From NCBI GenBank assembly GCA_039566865.1, contig CM076961.1, positions 15,275,501 to 15,339,500 of the forward strand: 64,000 nucleotides of DNA, written 5' to 3'. The notes beneath the pieces were generated by a model. The model worked only from the letters and a program-made list of their open reading frames with translations. It was not told the origin of the DNA and searched no databases. The translations under genes were made by a program, and so were the position numbers. This DNA comes from Aurelia coerulea. Lineage: Eukaryota > Cnidaria > Scyphozoa > Semaeostomeae > Ulmaridae. Shown one piece after another: positions 1-12,559 of this stretch (positions are counted from its first letter, which is position 1; each line of letters begins with the position of its first letter).

Positions 1-54
1 ACACAATGTATTTGGAGAATTTTCCAAGAACTCACCTGTTTCTTTTCCTTTTAG

Positions 55-168
55 GTAAATGGCATCAGCACACGTGAATTGTCATGTGACCAAGTCGTGC
101 CTTTGTTACAAGCGGCTGGAAGACGTCTTCAATTGGTCGTAGAGCGAGTTAAACGGGAAAGTACTTAA
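55..168 (+). CDS. Terminal exon of a PDZ-domain protein (partial)
   Basis: This exon follows a polypyrimidine tract and TTTTAG acceptor ending at 54. It reads 37 codons to a TAA at 166-168. The peptide begins VNGIS and runs through ELSCDQVVPLLQAAG to LQLVVERV. That is the usual end of a PDZ domain: the 'VNG' strand, the alpha-B helix lining the peptide groove, and the final beta strand. PDZ domains bind short C-terminal peptides of membrane and scaffold proteins. The protein ends only a few residues after the domain, so this PDZ domain is its C-terminal module. All upstream exons lie outside the window and the specific family member cannot be named. The reading frame was chosen because it alone gives the PDZ-like sequence and a stop followed by a 3' UTR. 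Confidence 0.8.
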   Translation, partial: VNGISTRELSCDQVVPLLQAAGRRLQLVVERVKREST

Positions 169-660
169 TGAAGATTTATTACATGTAGGTATTATTCAAT
201 TATTATCAATTTATACAGTATAATAATTTATTTATTCAAAAATAGAAGTGTATCGTTTTATATAAAGTATTGTATGGTTTCGGTTTCCAGTTTTCAAAAG
301 AATGTTTTCTAATATTTTTTGTATTTTCATATTTTTATACAAAGTTTCAGATCAACTTTTGAAATTACCTGAATTGCATTACCCTTGCATTCTCTGACTA
401 AGACAAATGTTCGGAAAAGCACCACCGGGTCGGTTGTCCCACCGGGCTGTTAAAACCACGATTAGCGCTATAAATCTTGGATTAAAGGCATGATTCTGTA
501 GTCATTTGCATAGTCCTAATCCGGTATTAGCCTAATACCAGTTTTGAACAACCGGGCCCTGTTTAACAATTGTGTTCTTAATTTTTCTCGCAGTTTCGTT
601 CCTTTTCGCTTCTTGGCAGTGGAAATTCACTGTGCAGCACAATGGAAGTCACGGAAAATG

Positions 661-689
661 AATAAAAAATAGAATAAATTGCCAATAAA
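661..689 (+). terminator. Cluster of three AATAAA polyadenylation signals
   Basis: AATAAA occurs at 661-666, 673-678 and 684-689, about 500 bases after the PDZ stop codon. The AT-rich stretch 169-690 is therefore the probable 3' UTR of that gene. No other gene on this strand could use these signals. Confidence 0.65.
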
Positions 690-777
690 CAAATATTACA
701 AAAATTAATCTGGTTTTCTTGTGCATCTAACAACCCCTAAGCAAATTCCTCCCCTAGGGCCAATCCTTCCCTTCATA

Positions 778-1187
778 CACGTTTTTTTTTATAAGAAACT
801 GGTTTATAAGAAACTAGTACTACGATGACCAAAAATTTAAGAAACTCTAGTACTACGCTCAAGAATTTAACATTCATATTCTGTATGTCTCTTATTCTAC
901 GTCTCTCTAACAAAGGTACCTTCATCTTTTTTAACTTTTAACTACAAAAAGTGGTATTTTTTTTTGCCTGAATGTGCATGACTTATTCGTGATGACAATG
1001 CCAATGTAAAATGGAAGCCCTTTGTCGAGAAGAAGCCTCAAATTTGAACAATATCGCAATTTTAGGCCGAAAAAAATAAGAAACAAATTAAGAAACTTTA
1101 ACTACTAAAACCCCGACATTTCCATGCGAAATTAAGAAACTTTTAGTACCAAGTGCTGATCCAAGTTTCTTATATAAAGAAAACGTG
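778..1187. mobile_element. TAAGAA-type MITE with TA target duplication, copy 1
   Basis: The ends are inverted: CACGTTTTTTTTATAAGAAA at the left and its near complement ending AAAACGTG at the right. Both ends are flanked by TA (776-777 and 1188-1189), the target duplication of the Tc1/mariner superfamily. The motif TAAGAAAC recurs several times inside, in both orientations. There is no coding capacity, so it is non-autonomous. A diverged copy in the opposite orientation lies at 32589-33000. Confidence 0.75.
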
Positions 1188-1386
1188 TATTGCTTCATAT
1201 TCACTAATTTTGAAGGCTCCAATGTTGAAACTGCAAAATAATTCCAAAATCTACTACTAGCCTGCATGCTGCATCAACTTCTTCTGCAACTTCTGCAGCA
1301 AGTTTCTTTCCTTTGAGGAGGAGTCGAGGCTGTACGTAGGCTAGTCAAAGAAGCACATTTGTCCTTTCGTGCACGATGGTAACGTA

Positions 1387-1990
1387 CTGTGTGTCCCAAA
1401 AAATGTACACGGATTTAGTTGACTCCAGCAATGTGAATTTAGCTTCAATCAAGGTCTAATCACTATACAAATGTTCCTCGATAGTTAACTTGAACATAGA
1501 TACCTCGTTTGTTGACATCGGTACTTTGAGAGCAGACATGTTAATCTTGAAAGCTCAAATTTGCCTCTTCCTGCAAACCAGAGCTTTAGCCTTTTGGCCT
1601 AAGCAATTTCTTAAGGCACAGCATATAAATCAACGATAGCCTTGATAAAGTTTGAACAATATTAGATCTTGTTTTATTCTGTTTTCCAGAAGTCACTCCC
1701 CAGTCACCCATCATGAAGTTTCTTAATTTTTCATTAAATTTTAGTTCTTAGTTTCGATGTTCTTCAGGGATTTGCTTAGGCCAAAAGGCCAAAGTTCTGG
1801 TTTGCAAGTGCACGCAAATTTGAGCTTTCAAGATTGATATTTCCACTCTCAAATCACCAATACCAACAAACGAGGTATCTATGTTCAAGTTAACTATCGA
1901 GGAACATTTTGAGAGTGCTTAGCCATTGATTAAAGCAAAATTCACATAGCTGGAGTCAACCAAATCTGTATACATTTTTGGGACACCCGG
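1387..1990. mobile_element. 604 bp fold-back element, TA-flanked, GTGTCCC ends
   Basis: Two long arms (about 1387-1620 and 1765-1990) are imperfect reverse complements. The left begins GTGTGTCCCAAAAAATGTAC and the right ends TGTATACATTTTTGGGACAC. TA lies on both sides (1385-1386 and 1991-1992). The structure is that of a mariner-type non-autonomous element with very long terminal inverted repeats and no ORF of interest. Confidence 0.7.
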
Positions 1991-2094
1991 TATGTTCCTA
2001 AAACTGGGGTTGTTGCTGTTGTCGTTGTTGATTTTGGCGTCGGAAAATTTTAGTTCTTTGCCCCCCCTAAGACTTCAAGGCTGGTATCGGGCCT

Positions 2095-2111
2095 CCCCCC
2101 CCCCCCCCCCC
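2095..2111. repeat. Poly-C tract
   Basis: Uninterrupted run of C. Comparable runs occur near 4868, 14490 and 57900. Several sit at the junctions or ends of fold-back elements, so they may belong to transposon termini. Confidence 0.8.
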
Positions 2112-2642
2112 ATAATTCGTCCTAACAATACGAAGCACATCTGGCGCCTATTTTGAAATGCCATTCTCAACAAAACGTGGTCTTCCTTTGTAATCCATTC
2201 ATCCAACCATAGTCTATAGAAAAGATCCAACCTGTACGTCTGTTCGTGGTTTGTTTATGTATACATAATGTATGATTTTTAGTGAAAAGCAAACAGGATT
2301 AACGGTAATACGTCTATGAAGTTTTAGTGCCTCTCTAGAAAGTCTGAACATTCGATAAACGCCTTTCGTTGAATTAGCGTCCCTGGAGATCACAATCAGC
2401 GCAAATCTGCAGACAAGATTCCAAGTAGAACAATGAAATGTGCGCCTATTTTTCGTTCATATTTCAGCGCACTTTGCCGACAAAAAGAATTTGTTTTCTC
2501 TAAGCGATTGTGTATTTGACCTTGCATGGGCGCGGGGCGCAGAGTTGATAAAAAGTTATAAACCTGCCTCCCTTCCAGCCACAGAACTACCAGGTAGGTG
2601 TCCAAAAAGAGTACCCGTTTGGAAAATTGCCAAACCTCGATT

Positions 2643-2692
<50 letters not shown>

Positions 2693-2694
2693 TC
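2643..2694. repeat. (TCAA)n microsatellite
   Basis: About twelve uninterrupted TCAA units followed by one irregular unit. The short ORFs crossing it, rich in SINQSINQ, are artefacts of the repeat. Confidence 0.9.
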
Positions 2695-2844
2695 AAATTT
2701 ACCATGAAATTTTCGCGGAAATTTTTGTTCATGATCCAAATATATCTAAAAATGATAGATGTCTTTTCGGTATGAAATAACATAACGCTTCGAAATCCTC
2801 GAAATCCCTATTTTCAGCAATATTCTTTAGCAATATCCTTCAAG

Positions 2845-2970
2845 CCCGGGGGGGGGGGTAATCCCATACTTGACCTGACGGGATATGCCGCTCAACAAGG
2901 TGTCCTTTTGGCGGTAAAGGTTATGCGACAGGGTGTCCTTTTCTAACGAAAATTATGCGACAGGGTATTA
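2845..2970. repeat. G-run followed by two 33 bp direct repeats
   Basis: After a run of G, TGTCCTTTT starts at 2901 and again at 2934, each followed by a shared TTATGCGACAGGGT. It resembles the internal part of other G/C-run elements in the window (9847-10686, 13990-14512) but no matching second end is visible. Confidence 0.4.
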
Positions 2971-3114
2971 TAATAGGTAAAAAAATTATGCAAAAATTAT
3001 GAAGTGCCTGCAAACACGCCTGCAAGTTGTTTGTGGTTATGCGATTACGTCTCTAATCCGCGTATTTCGCACCTTTATAATTGACCATCACACATTTTGA
3101 ATCTGATCCGCGAG

Positions 3115-3732
3115 AGCAAGGACAGATAATGTCACAATAGAACTCGCTACTTTTCATTGACACCTAGATACAAAGCAATTTGTAATTGCAGACAAAGGGA
3201 ATTCCATGCTCGGTTGGTCAAGACATAAACAAAAACAAAGCAAGCCACAAAATTGCCCCGAAACCCGGGTCGCTAGCTCGGTCGTTGTGCATTCCAGAAA
3301 CGGTTTTAAAGAGCAAATATTAGCATATATCGAAAGAAGAAGGATATATCTAAACTTCTGCCTCGGGCATTTTATTTTTTCCGTACAGAAGCTTAGCAGT
3401 GAGCGTTTTCATTACACCTAAAAAGTATGAGAATTGGGTCCCCTCCCAATTGGTTTCTGCACAAAATTAATAAAACGCCCAAGGCAGAAGTTTAGATATA
3501 TCCTTCTTCTTTCCATATGTGCTAATATTTGCTCTTAAAAACCATTTCTGGAATGCACAACGACCGAGCTAGTGACCCGGGTTTCAGGGCAATTTTTGCG
3601 GCTTGCTCTGTTTTTGTTTATATCTTGACCAACCGAGCATGGAATTCCCTTTGTCTGCAAAATACAAATTGCTTTGTATCTAGGCTTCAATGAAAAGTAG
3701 CGAGTTCTATTGTAACATTATCTGTCCTTGTT
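3115..3732. mobile_element. 618 bp fold-back element with 9 bp target duplication (MULE-like)
   Basis: The arms (roughly 3115-3385 and 3463-3732) are near-perfect reverse complements, starting AGCAAGGACAG and ending CTGTCCTTGTT. The nine bases ATCCGCGAG stand directly repeated on both sides (3106-3114 and 3733-3741). A 9 bp duplication with long terminal inverted repeats is typical of Mutator-like elements, so a non-autonomous MULE is the best guess. A decayed relative of the right half lies near 41430-41572. The ORF at 3206-3421 lies in the left arm and is not a gene. Confidence 0.8.
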
Positions 3733-4616
3733 ATCCGCGAGTTTTTCAAAGTAGCCGTCAAATGACGTAATTTTGTTACTTAGGGAAGACTCACCAACCT
3801 CGTCCCCAGGGTCTTTTGTCATATTGGGACGGAGACGTTTGTCGGTGGAAAGTGGCTTTGTCCAGAGGCGTTTCTTTCATATTGTTTCGCACCTTACATA
3901 AAATAGACTACTTACCACTTGTATTGTTTTCTTTGACTCGATTTTCTGCGATCCAGCGCATGGTGTTAAAAATCTCAACTTCTTCTTTACCTTGGCTTTT
4001 CGGATAAGGCAATTTCTTATAGCCGCCTCGTCTTATGACCCCATGGACTCATGTCCAGGATTGCCATATTTTCAAGACTTTTTGGCTCCATAAATCGAGG
4101 GGCCATCCCTAAAAACCCTATCGTTTAAAAAACCTTGTACACTGCATAATTAATTATCAGTGAATTTTTCCCAGTTTCTGGAGGAAAGAAACTTTAATTT
4201 CGTTTTGAGACCATTTTCGTGGCTCTGGCCTGTCATGAAAAGCTTACATGTTTAGTGGTAAAGTGTTGCATACCCAACATTTTCGTTCTATCATGCCAAA
4301 GACTCCTCCCGACTCCTCCCATTTTAGCAGGTTCCCCATCACCCTTGTCTAAGTTTTCCGCAAATTCTACTCAGTTGTAACATATGGTTGTAAGCAAGTT
4401 GTGATATTGTCTACGCGCATATGTCATACTTTCGTTGTGAAGAATGTGCTCGTTTAAAAACAAGGCGTTAAATTGCTATGGAAACTTCACAGTTCTTTCT
4501 GTTTTCATACAAATGTGTCGTGAACATTAGGTCAAGTGCTTTCTGTGTGCGCAAACATAATAAGTTACCAGCTTGCCTTTAATATTAATGTCATTCAACT
4601 TCAACGTGATGGAAGA

Positions 4617-4670
4617 TAGCCTGCGTGCAGACCCAATATTCTGAAGAATATAGGGTCTGCGCGCAGGCTA
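4617..4670. mobile_element. Mini palindromic TAGCCT element, subfamily A
   Basis: A 54 bp hairpin running from TAGCCTGCGTGCAGACCC to GGGTCTGCGCGCAGGCTA, with a two-base loop and two mismatches. It is flanked by direct repeats GATGGAAGA at 4608-4616 and 4671-4679, so it arrived as a discrete insertion. See the related copies at 15657, 28710, 32005, 36816 and 42488. Confidence 0.8.
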
Positions 4671-4902
4671 GATGGAAGACCGTAGACAATGAAGTCAATG
4701 AAGATTTTGTAGTTTTAAGAATTAGACAGCATGCCTCTGACCGAGTATATTCAAGGAATTCTTAAATATAGCTTTTATTAGGCCCTTAATATAACGTGCA
4801 ATGGCAGTTGTAACGCACAGTTGCGATGTTCTTCCTCGTTCTCGCCATACTAAGATCTCAACCACTACCCCCCCCCCCCCCCGCCCCCTTACAGCTCAAT
4901 GT

Positions 4903-5029
4903 ATAGACTTGCACCAAGTCTATTTCGTCAAAAAAAATTGAAAGGAAAGCCGAAAAACGAAATTGTTTCGTAGTATACTTTCAGATAGACTTTTTACAGT
5001 TTACGAAATAGACTTGGGGCAAGTCTACT
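4903..5029. mobile_element. Short inverted-repeat element (AGACTTG ends)
   Basis: ATAGACTTGCACCAAGTCTA near the left end is mirrored by TAGACTTGGGGCAAGTCTAC at the right, with inner arms around ACGAAA(A/T)(T/A)(A/G)GAC. Each end is itself a small hairpin. Related fragments occur at 12565-12625 and 31808-31832. Confidence 0.6.
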
Positions 5030-5099
5030 CAAAGTAGTAGTATAGGAATCAAATGTTTCAGGTCAGAGGCCATAACTCCTCGAAACCTAGAGATATTTT

Positions 5100-7640
5100 A
5101 ACGGGCATCTAAACTTGTATACCCAAATATCTGGAGAGTAGATTTCTTAAAAAAAAATCAGGAAATTTCAAGCAGTTTTTGTCCTGGTTGCTTTTTATGA
5201 AGGTAGGTAAAATTTAGAAAAATCTTCACGGGTTTCTTTTGTCTCCTTCGCTTGTTTGCCGTCTGATTAGTCCTTGGTTTTCAACCATGGACCACGAGCA
5301 AAAAATCGGCGGAACGATTGATATGCTCTCATAGTAATACAGCTCAGCAGGACATCGCTGCAGGTCCAGATGTGGCTATATTTCTGGTCATATTTCTGCC
5401 TCTTTAAAGAAGGAAACTCCTTGAACTGTGCGCTCTAAACGACAAACTTGTGATCACCAAAAAAGAATTAGTCAATCCGAATCTATTATAAGGTAAAAAT
5501 GTCTTTTGCGAAGCCTAAAAACGAGCCTAAAAAGGTGAAAATACTGTTGCACCTGAAAGTGTTAACCAATTCCAAACCAATTTCAATCAATCACTTCAAC
5601 GATCAATTTCAAACCAAGTCCAAACCAAGTCCAAACCATTATTTACGTACTCTTTAGGCCCATGTTAGTGTAGGCCCCTTATTCGAGGGACGTATCACTC
5701 TGTAAAAATCTCGTACACTTTTGGGATAAATATTTTTGTTTTCGATAAATTTTCGGAGGATTGTAAGACAACTATCCGTAAAAAAATCCTCTTATTTGAA
5801 AAATTTTGTACGCCTTTTAGGAAGAGTGGTACACCCCTCGCCCTTATTTGAAGCTTGCTGGTCTAGTAACACAGCCATTCCAAGTGGTCTGGAACACGGC
5901 TACTGACAGATGATACCCAGCTTGGGCTAGTGACCGAGGCTTGGCAAAGGGAAACTAAATGTTTCCAAATTCTTTCGCTCATGCTCAAGCAGAATTTCTT
6001 CTAGATGTTGCATTCTGTGAGCGTTCTGACAAACCATTTTGGCCATGAGGACAACCCGCGGGACAGCCCGGGGAGAACAGACAGTATTTTTCTCGGTGTC
6101 AGGAAATAAGTCAATACTGTGCTTGCAGTGATGCTTGGCAAATTCTTTGAAGTACGGAATCTGTGTTTGTGTCAATGAGGTATCACAATGATATCAGATT
6201 CAGCGCTCTATCTACTTGAACCACCCAATCTCCAACCTCCCATCAGTAATTCTCTCCAAAAGGATAGCCCTTGCAAAATCCCTGGGCCCGTCGGATCCAA
6301 TTTGTTGCCATCCGATTAATATTACATTTATGGTTGTCGTGGCTTTTTGAAGACGTCATTTCATTCTTTTGGTCATGAAATTAGAATTCCAGTTTTGCAT
6401 CTTTAATAACATGAATTTAATTTGCAAACCTGAGGCCGCGGTTGCTATCAACGAGTAAACTTTAGAGTGTGCAGCATGGAAAATTGTGCCAAAACTCTTG
6501 TCGAGTTGTTTCCTTAATGTACGTCACGCGCCTCGCTCGACCCAGACCCGCAACTGCACATTCTTCTCGAAAAGCAGCGCGTCAAACTCTTTTTACAGAA
6601 ACATAAATTAAGAAAATTTTCATTTATTTTTTCATAATCCGTACAATAAGAGCTTTCAAAAAATGCCTCATGAGCAATTTCGAAAATTTGACAAGATGGG
6701 CACTTCAGAATGCTTCCAATTCATGAGCCATATTTTGAAAAGATCCTGACTTCCCTGGATTTTTCTGACCGGCCTTGTAACAGCAAAAATTAACAACTTC
6801 CCTTAGTGTTAGCAAGTAGCAAGTTTACAGTTATTTATGGAACTGAAACGGTTTCTTACAGATGTAATAAGATTTGGAATAACATACGTGCCCTGCCCAA
6901 GTAAGAATTCAAGAAGAATTCGAAAGAAATTGCGACAACATGGGCATAATGGACGACACCACTGTAGATATTTTCGTAAGAGTTTGTAATATTCATCTCT
7001 CTTTTGAGCTTCAGGTTTTATGTATTTCTTTGCTCCCTTTGCCTTCATTTCGTAATTTTGAAATTGTTTGTTATTGTAAATTTTGTCAGAATATGAAAAA
7101 AACCTGCCGAAGTAAGAAATGCAAACAACACCGAAATCTTCAAAAACGAATAAAGCAAATTACTATTCCATGCTCCTGCAAATTATGCACCCAGTAATTA
7201 GAGAGTAATTATACTCCAAACCTGGGATACATCACATAGATTAATATTGCATTTCTCATTTTAGTTTACGAACGCGTTACAGGCCCGTAGGACCTAATAA
7301 TTTTGAAAACAATGGTGCTACGTCACAGGTATTAATTAGATGTATTGTTCCCCATTGTTCTAAGAACACAATTGCCCCCCAATCAGAAGCTGCTTCCTTC
7401 GGCCCTGACGCGTTATAGCATATATACAGTTTTTAGCAATTGTTGTGGGGTTGTTGTTATGTTAGTTGGTATCAATTAGCTGGTTGTATTCATTTATAAT
7501 TAAGCTAGAATATGTATCCAACTTTAAATAAACTATTTAGAGAAAAAGAGAAAAAACACTGAGGCTTAATGCTCTTGATATGAATAAAAATTTCAGGGGA
7601 CCAAACGTAGTGAGTTTAGTGCAAGGTGAGTGCAAGGGCC
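5100..7640. other. Intergenic stretch, no supportable gene
   Basis: AT-rich DNA. ORFs of 79-85 codons at 5927-6175, 6809-7048 and 6940-7197 show no recognisable domain and have no supporting splice pattern. At about 5878-5905 there is a right half-copy of TAGCCT subfamily B, containing CCAAGTGGTCTGGAACAC. A short tract of CCAAACCA-like repeats lies at 5570-5640. Confidence 0.5.
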
Positions 7641-7645
7641 TTCAT

Positions 7646-7816
7646 TTGTTGGGGAGACGAGATCGCTTTGTCGGAGGAAACTTATGTGTCCCCCCGTGCA
7701 GTTGGTTAAAGCGCATGCGCCGTCAGAGCTTCAACCCCAAAATGCTACTGCTTAACCTACTGCACAGGGGGAAGCATGGGTTTCCTCGGGCGAAGCGTAT
7801 CTCGTCTCCCCAACAA
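7646..7816. mobile_element. 171 bp MITE with TTGTTGGGGAGACGAGAT ends
   Basis: The first 18 bases are exactly reverse-complemented at the end of the element. The interior is GC-richer than its surroundings and contains GCGCATGCGC. No coding content; no clear target duplication was found. Confidence 0.65.
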
Positions 7817-8829
7817 TTATGTAATGTTATTTGTCGTTAGTTACGACCATGCAAGGGCACAAGGCAAATGAGGATATATCTTTAAATCTGAATGCAAATC
7901 TTTTAAATTTATTTTGACTACAGTACCCGCTGCTTTGAATTGAAGCCACTCTTGATAGCTGTGAATGCAGTGAATGTAACCACAGCTAAATACTCAATCT
8001 ATGAAAGAATTATAACATAACTGTGGCAAGGCTGTGATGTTGTCCCTTGTTTAGGCCCTTTTGTTTAGATCTGCATGAATTGGTCCGTGATAAACTTGAG
8101 ATCTTATGACTTCGAGGTAGGATTATGAGGGGTCTCTCAACAAAGAGGCCCGCATTGGGGAATCAAAGTTCCCTTCCTCCCCGATTAGTTTTCTATCAGA
8201 AAATTCATCAATTTTGCTTCCTAAAGTTATGATTTTCCACAAATTTATTCCCTTGTTCTCGGGCCATTTTCACCATTGTTCCCTTGTCCCCCGCTTGCAA
8301 ATTCCAAGTATTCTCTGGTCCCTAAACCCCTAGGAGCGCCTCAACCAAAACTGCTGTTCAACGTATTCGTTATTTTGTATGAGTTCCTCAATAGACCTTT
8401 TTTGCTACTCAACAAGGAGTCTAGGTTGAGTATGTTTAATACATTTTCATTCGAAATATTGGCTTAATTGGCATTATAACTTCTGTCACTGTTGTGAATG
8501 CCCTACAACAAGACGTCAGATTTATACAAAATATATACAGAATGTTGCTCGATTCAAACTCTTCCGTGGAACAGCTACAAGGTCTGTCGGCGATTACAGA
8601 AAAGATTGCGTCGAATAGCATTTGACCAAGATGCATTGCGTTGTCTAATGTATCAACAGTATTCTTCGTAATCGTCAATCGTACAGAATCGTCAATCGTC
8701 AAACGTAAACATGCATTAATTTGAATAATGCAATGCTGAGCGGGGCCTGGTTCTAGCCGAGCCAAAACAACAGATCAACAGAAATGTTTAAGAATATGTG
8801 TAGTTTGTTGCAACGCTCTAAAATCATTT

Positions 8830-8962
8830 GGAATAAATTCGAGAAGTAGAGTTAACTTCTACTTCCTTCAACTATTGCTCAACTATTTTAAGCCATTGAG
8901 TTAAAAGAAATAAGTCATTGAATTTGGCATCAACCTTTAAGATTTGGAACCTATGCTTTGCT
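8830..8962. repeat. Fragment of the fold-back family seen at 46910-47600
   Basis: The segment around AAATAAGTCATTGAATTTGG and AAGATTTGGAACCTATGCTT matches the right arm of the larger fold-back in WNK intron 7. It is a partial, decayed copy. Confidence 0.5.
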
Positions 8963-9251
8963 TGAGTTGTTACTTGACTCGAATTCACATGTTTCAAAAC
9001 TTATAGCTATATTTTTACGCATATTCAAGCGATATTTTTATTCGTTTTGCGTAGTCTGACGAATTTTCTAATGTGCAAAACGGTGGTAAGCTCTGCTCTG
9101 ACATTGCTCAATCGAACCTGTCCAATAAAAATGTACAGTATCTCAATAGAGGGGTATATTTAGACTTATTACATGAGTCCTTGTTTTCGCTCCATTCCCC
9201 CAACGATACCCGTTCCGCTTATCGCTACAACAGTAAATAAAAATTCAATTA

Positions 9252-9672
9252 AATGGAGCAAATCCCCGCATATAAGAACCTACAAAAATAAGAACCTAGA
9301 GGCTGTTGTTTTTCCTAACTGACGTACTTCGTAATTAAGAACCTGTTTCAGTTTGATAAAAAATATGTTCTTATTGCAGGGGTAGCAAAGTTGATTTTGG
9401 ATTCTCGTTATTAAGCTCATTTTTTCCCAGTTGGCTGTTAAAGTTAAATTCTCCCCCTACTCTTTGTAAGCTTACAATTGGTTTTTTAGGTACATAATAA
9501 CTTTGCCAAAACAAATAACAGGGCTGATCATCTTTGATGAAGATTATAAAGGCACTTTTCAAATGCTAGGAATCTTTATACCTTGAAATTAGTCTTAGTT
9601 TAGTACCTTTAAAATAAGAACCATTTTCAGCCTGGCTTTCGATAAATAGGTTCTTATATGCGGGGATTTACT
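9252..9672. mobile_element. TAAGAACC-type MITE
   Basis: The ends AAATCCCCGCATATAAGAAC and its reverse complement face each other. TAAGAACC or its complement recurs at least five times inside in both orientations. The layout matches the TAAGAAAC elements (778, 19546, 32589, 40015) but the bases after TAAGAA differ. Confidence 0.65.
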
Positions 9673-9846
9673 GCAGCAATTTTAATGAACCAATTTGCTC
9701 TTTTCTTCGGACAGAGAAGTGAAACTACAGGCTCATTTCTAACGTCTGGTGCAAAACCACAAGAAATTGAAAACTCAGTTTAACTTTATCTTAGTCTCCA
9801 AAGACAAGAAAATTCAAACATCCATCGGCATTTCTTGACGTAATTA

Positions 9847-10686
9847 CCCAGGGGGGTACTCCCTAACTTTCAATACGGGGGGGTCCATGCCACTATTTCT
9901 TTGCTGACCCCTAAATATTAAGCCTAATGTTTTGGGGACCCCAAATATTGAGTCTAATGTTTTGGAGACCCTACCCTGGATCAGAGTATTTTTAGTATTT
10001 GTAAAAAATTAAAGTATTTGAAAAAAATTGAAAAAATTAAAGTATTCGAAAAAAAAATTATAAAAAATAAAAAAAGAAAAAAGGAGGAAGGAAAAATACT
10101 CTGGAGACATGCGACTGCAACCTCGTTCTGGTTTTTAGTAAAAAAAAATGGCGGGTAATTTATTCAAAATGGCAGGTGCCAGATTCAAGGCAGTAATACC
10201 ACGCTTGTTCAATTCAGCATTTTTCCTTCCTCCCTCCTTTTCTCTTTTTTTTATTTTTTTTTTCATTAAATTTTTTTATTTATTTTTCTCTTTTTTTTTA
10301 TTTTTTTCTCATTAAATTTTTTAATGCTTTTTTATTTTTTTATTTTTTTTTTCTCCATATACTAAAAATACTCTGATCCAGGGTATGGAGACCCCAAATA
10401 TTGCCATCTATTTCTGGGGTCCCTAAAATGTTTTTAAATGATTTCAATTAAAGCTTCTTGATTTTTCTCAGATTTTAGATAATGCCAAAACATTTATCTC
10501 ATGATTCACAACTTCAGGGCCAAATTGTGCCATTCTTCCTTTCTTCAGAATTGTGGACCCCAAATATTAAATTTTGGTCCATGTTGTAATTCACAGACCC
10601 CAAATATTGATTTGACGTAACATTTCGGATCCCAAATATTGGCATGGACCCCCCCGTATTGAAAGTCAATGAGTACCCCCCCTGGG
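9847..10686. mobile_element. 840 bp fold-back element with CCCAGGGGGGTACTCC ends and 8 bp target duplication
   Basis: The left end CCCAGGGGGGTACTCCC is matched by GAGTACCCCCCCTGGG at the right. Repeated ACCCCAAATATT blocks form the inner arms, meeting at AT-rich cores around 10000-10350. CGTAATTA (extendable to CGTAATTAC) stands on both sides, at 9839 and 10687. An 8 bp duplication suggests a hAT-like mobiliser. No ORF; non-autonomous. Confidence 0.7.
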
Positions 10687-11610
10687 CGTAATTACAATGC
10701 AAATTTTAATACAGTTGCAGTGCAACATTTCATCAAAATTAATCTTCTTAATTTTCTATTGAAAGACTTGATTCTGCACAAAGATTTTCTTTTACCAAAG
10801 TTACCACATTGGAAGACTGTCTAATACTGTAATGCATGATGATACTACCTTTTAATGCTTCATCCACTGAAACAACTTACCACGAATATGAGCATACGCA
10901 AAAAGAAACTTATAATTTGCTCACCAATGTGTGTTCTCTTTATGCAACAAGTTGCTTTGGTCGTCCCTTTAATCGCCTGCGCACAGTGCCTTGCAGTGCA
11001 CTATTTAATATTTAATCACTGTATCCATGCTGTGTATCTATGTTGTGACAAGATTGCAGTTCTATGGCCAAGAGCAAATTGTACTACTTAATTTAGACTT
11101 TTGTAAAACTCACTGGTAGAACTTCCAGTCTGTTGGTATCCCGCAAAAGGCAAAAAGGGTTCAAACAATTTAGGCCGAAGTCTCTGTCAAGTCCAAATGT
11201 TTTTCCGAAAATCAGTGCCTGAAATCTTGCCCTTCTGAAAGGCAGCTCATCATGTTGTGTTGTGGTAATTTTTTTGTATCAAGTTTGCCCCCCCCCCCAC
11301 TTTTCTGATCTCGTTGAGGGCCTTGAAATTTTCTACCAGCTTAACCACTACCGTGTGGATCAATGGTTTCTGCCGATGTGTGTATCACTCTTCTGAAAAG
11401 GCGTATGAGACTTTTATAAACAATAGGATTTTTAGGGATTTTTATGGATTTTTCTTGAAAACAATGGGATTTTTTAAAAGCAAAGGTGTACGAGATTTAT
11501 ACGGAGTTAAAATGCCCCTCGGTTTCTGCCGAGGCCAAATTGATTTTCACACTGTGTGAAATTGCAGTGTGCCTGCAAAGGACCCTGGGTGTTAATGGCT
11601 CATTAATGTA

Positions 11611-12213
11611 CAGGGTGTGCCAAATAAGTTATGCACGTTTGGCAGGCCACAATAAATCGCACACTGGACCGATTTTGAAGATTTATGACTTAATCTTAAG
11701 CAGAAAGCCTGAAATAAATTCTAGGACTTTTTGTAAATTTTTCTGTTTTCAGTTTTTAGAGCAACAAGCAAGTTTCTTAAAATTTTCGTTTTCGAAAACA
11801 CTGAAAACGATCAAAAAACGTCGATCAAATTTTAAAAGACTCAACATGAATGAACAAAGAGAAAACGTTTTCGGGGTGATTTGGGGATTTAGTACGAACT
11901 CTCGTACATCAGATTACAATTAATCGATTTCCGAATCCCAAATCACCACGAACAAGTTCTCTTTTTGTCCATTAATGTCGATTCTTTAGAAAGCTTGATC
12001 GATGTTTTTTGATCGTTTTCAGTGTTTTCGAAAACTAAAATTTTAAGAAACTCGCTTCTAGCTCTAAAAACTGAAAACGAAAAAATTTGCAAAAAATCCT
12101 GGTATCTAATTCAGGCTTTCTGCTAAAGATTAAGTCATGAAGCTTCAAAATCGGTGTAGTGTACGATTTATCATGTCCTGCCAAAAGTGCATAGTTTATT
12201 TTGGCGCACTCGG
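11611..12213. mobile_element. 603 bp fold-back element, TA-flanked, GTG(T/C)GCCAAA ends
   Basis: The arms (about 11611-11905 and 11925-12213) are long imperfect reverse complements centred near 11915. TA flanks both ends (11609-11610 and 12214-12215). Length and end plan match the 1387-1990 element, but the interior is unrelated by eye. The 145-codon ORF at 11486-11923 runs into the left arm and is not a gene. Confidence 0.7.
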
Positions 12214-12559
12214 TAGATGAATGTAGTTAAGTCCATTCCATGCCCCTCAGCAACAAATGCAAGCCTCGATTTATCGCATAATTCCAAGATTCTTTGGACC
12301 TTAAAGGATAAAGCAGTAGCATTTGCATTCTCGTAATTAGCTAAATGCACACAAGAGAGATAGTGTAACGGGATCGAAATATTAGGCCAGATTAAGAATT
12401 GATAATGCATATTTTTGGGTACATTAAATTTACAAGATTTGAAACACTTACAGACTGAGCCGCTGCAAATACAACAGATGAGAATTCAACTCATTCTTAA
12501 TCTCTGAAGTAATGCCGTTAAAGTTATCATATTTTTGAACCTTTACAAGGCCTTTGGCA

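Noticed and set aside
11486..11923. 145-codon ORF
   Set aside because: It lies mostly in one arm of a TA-flanked fold-back element and shows no domain.
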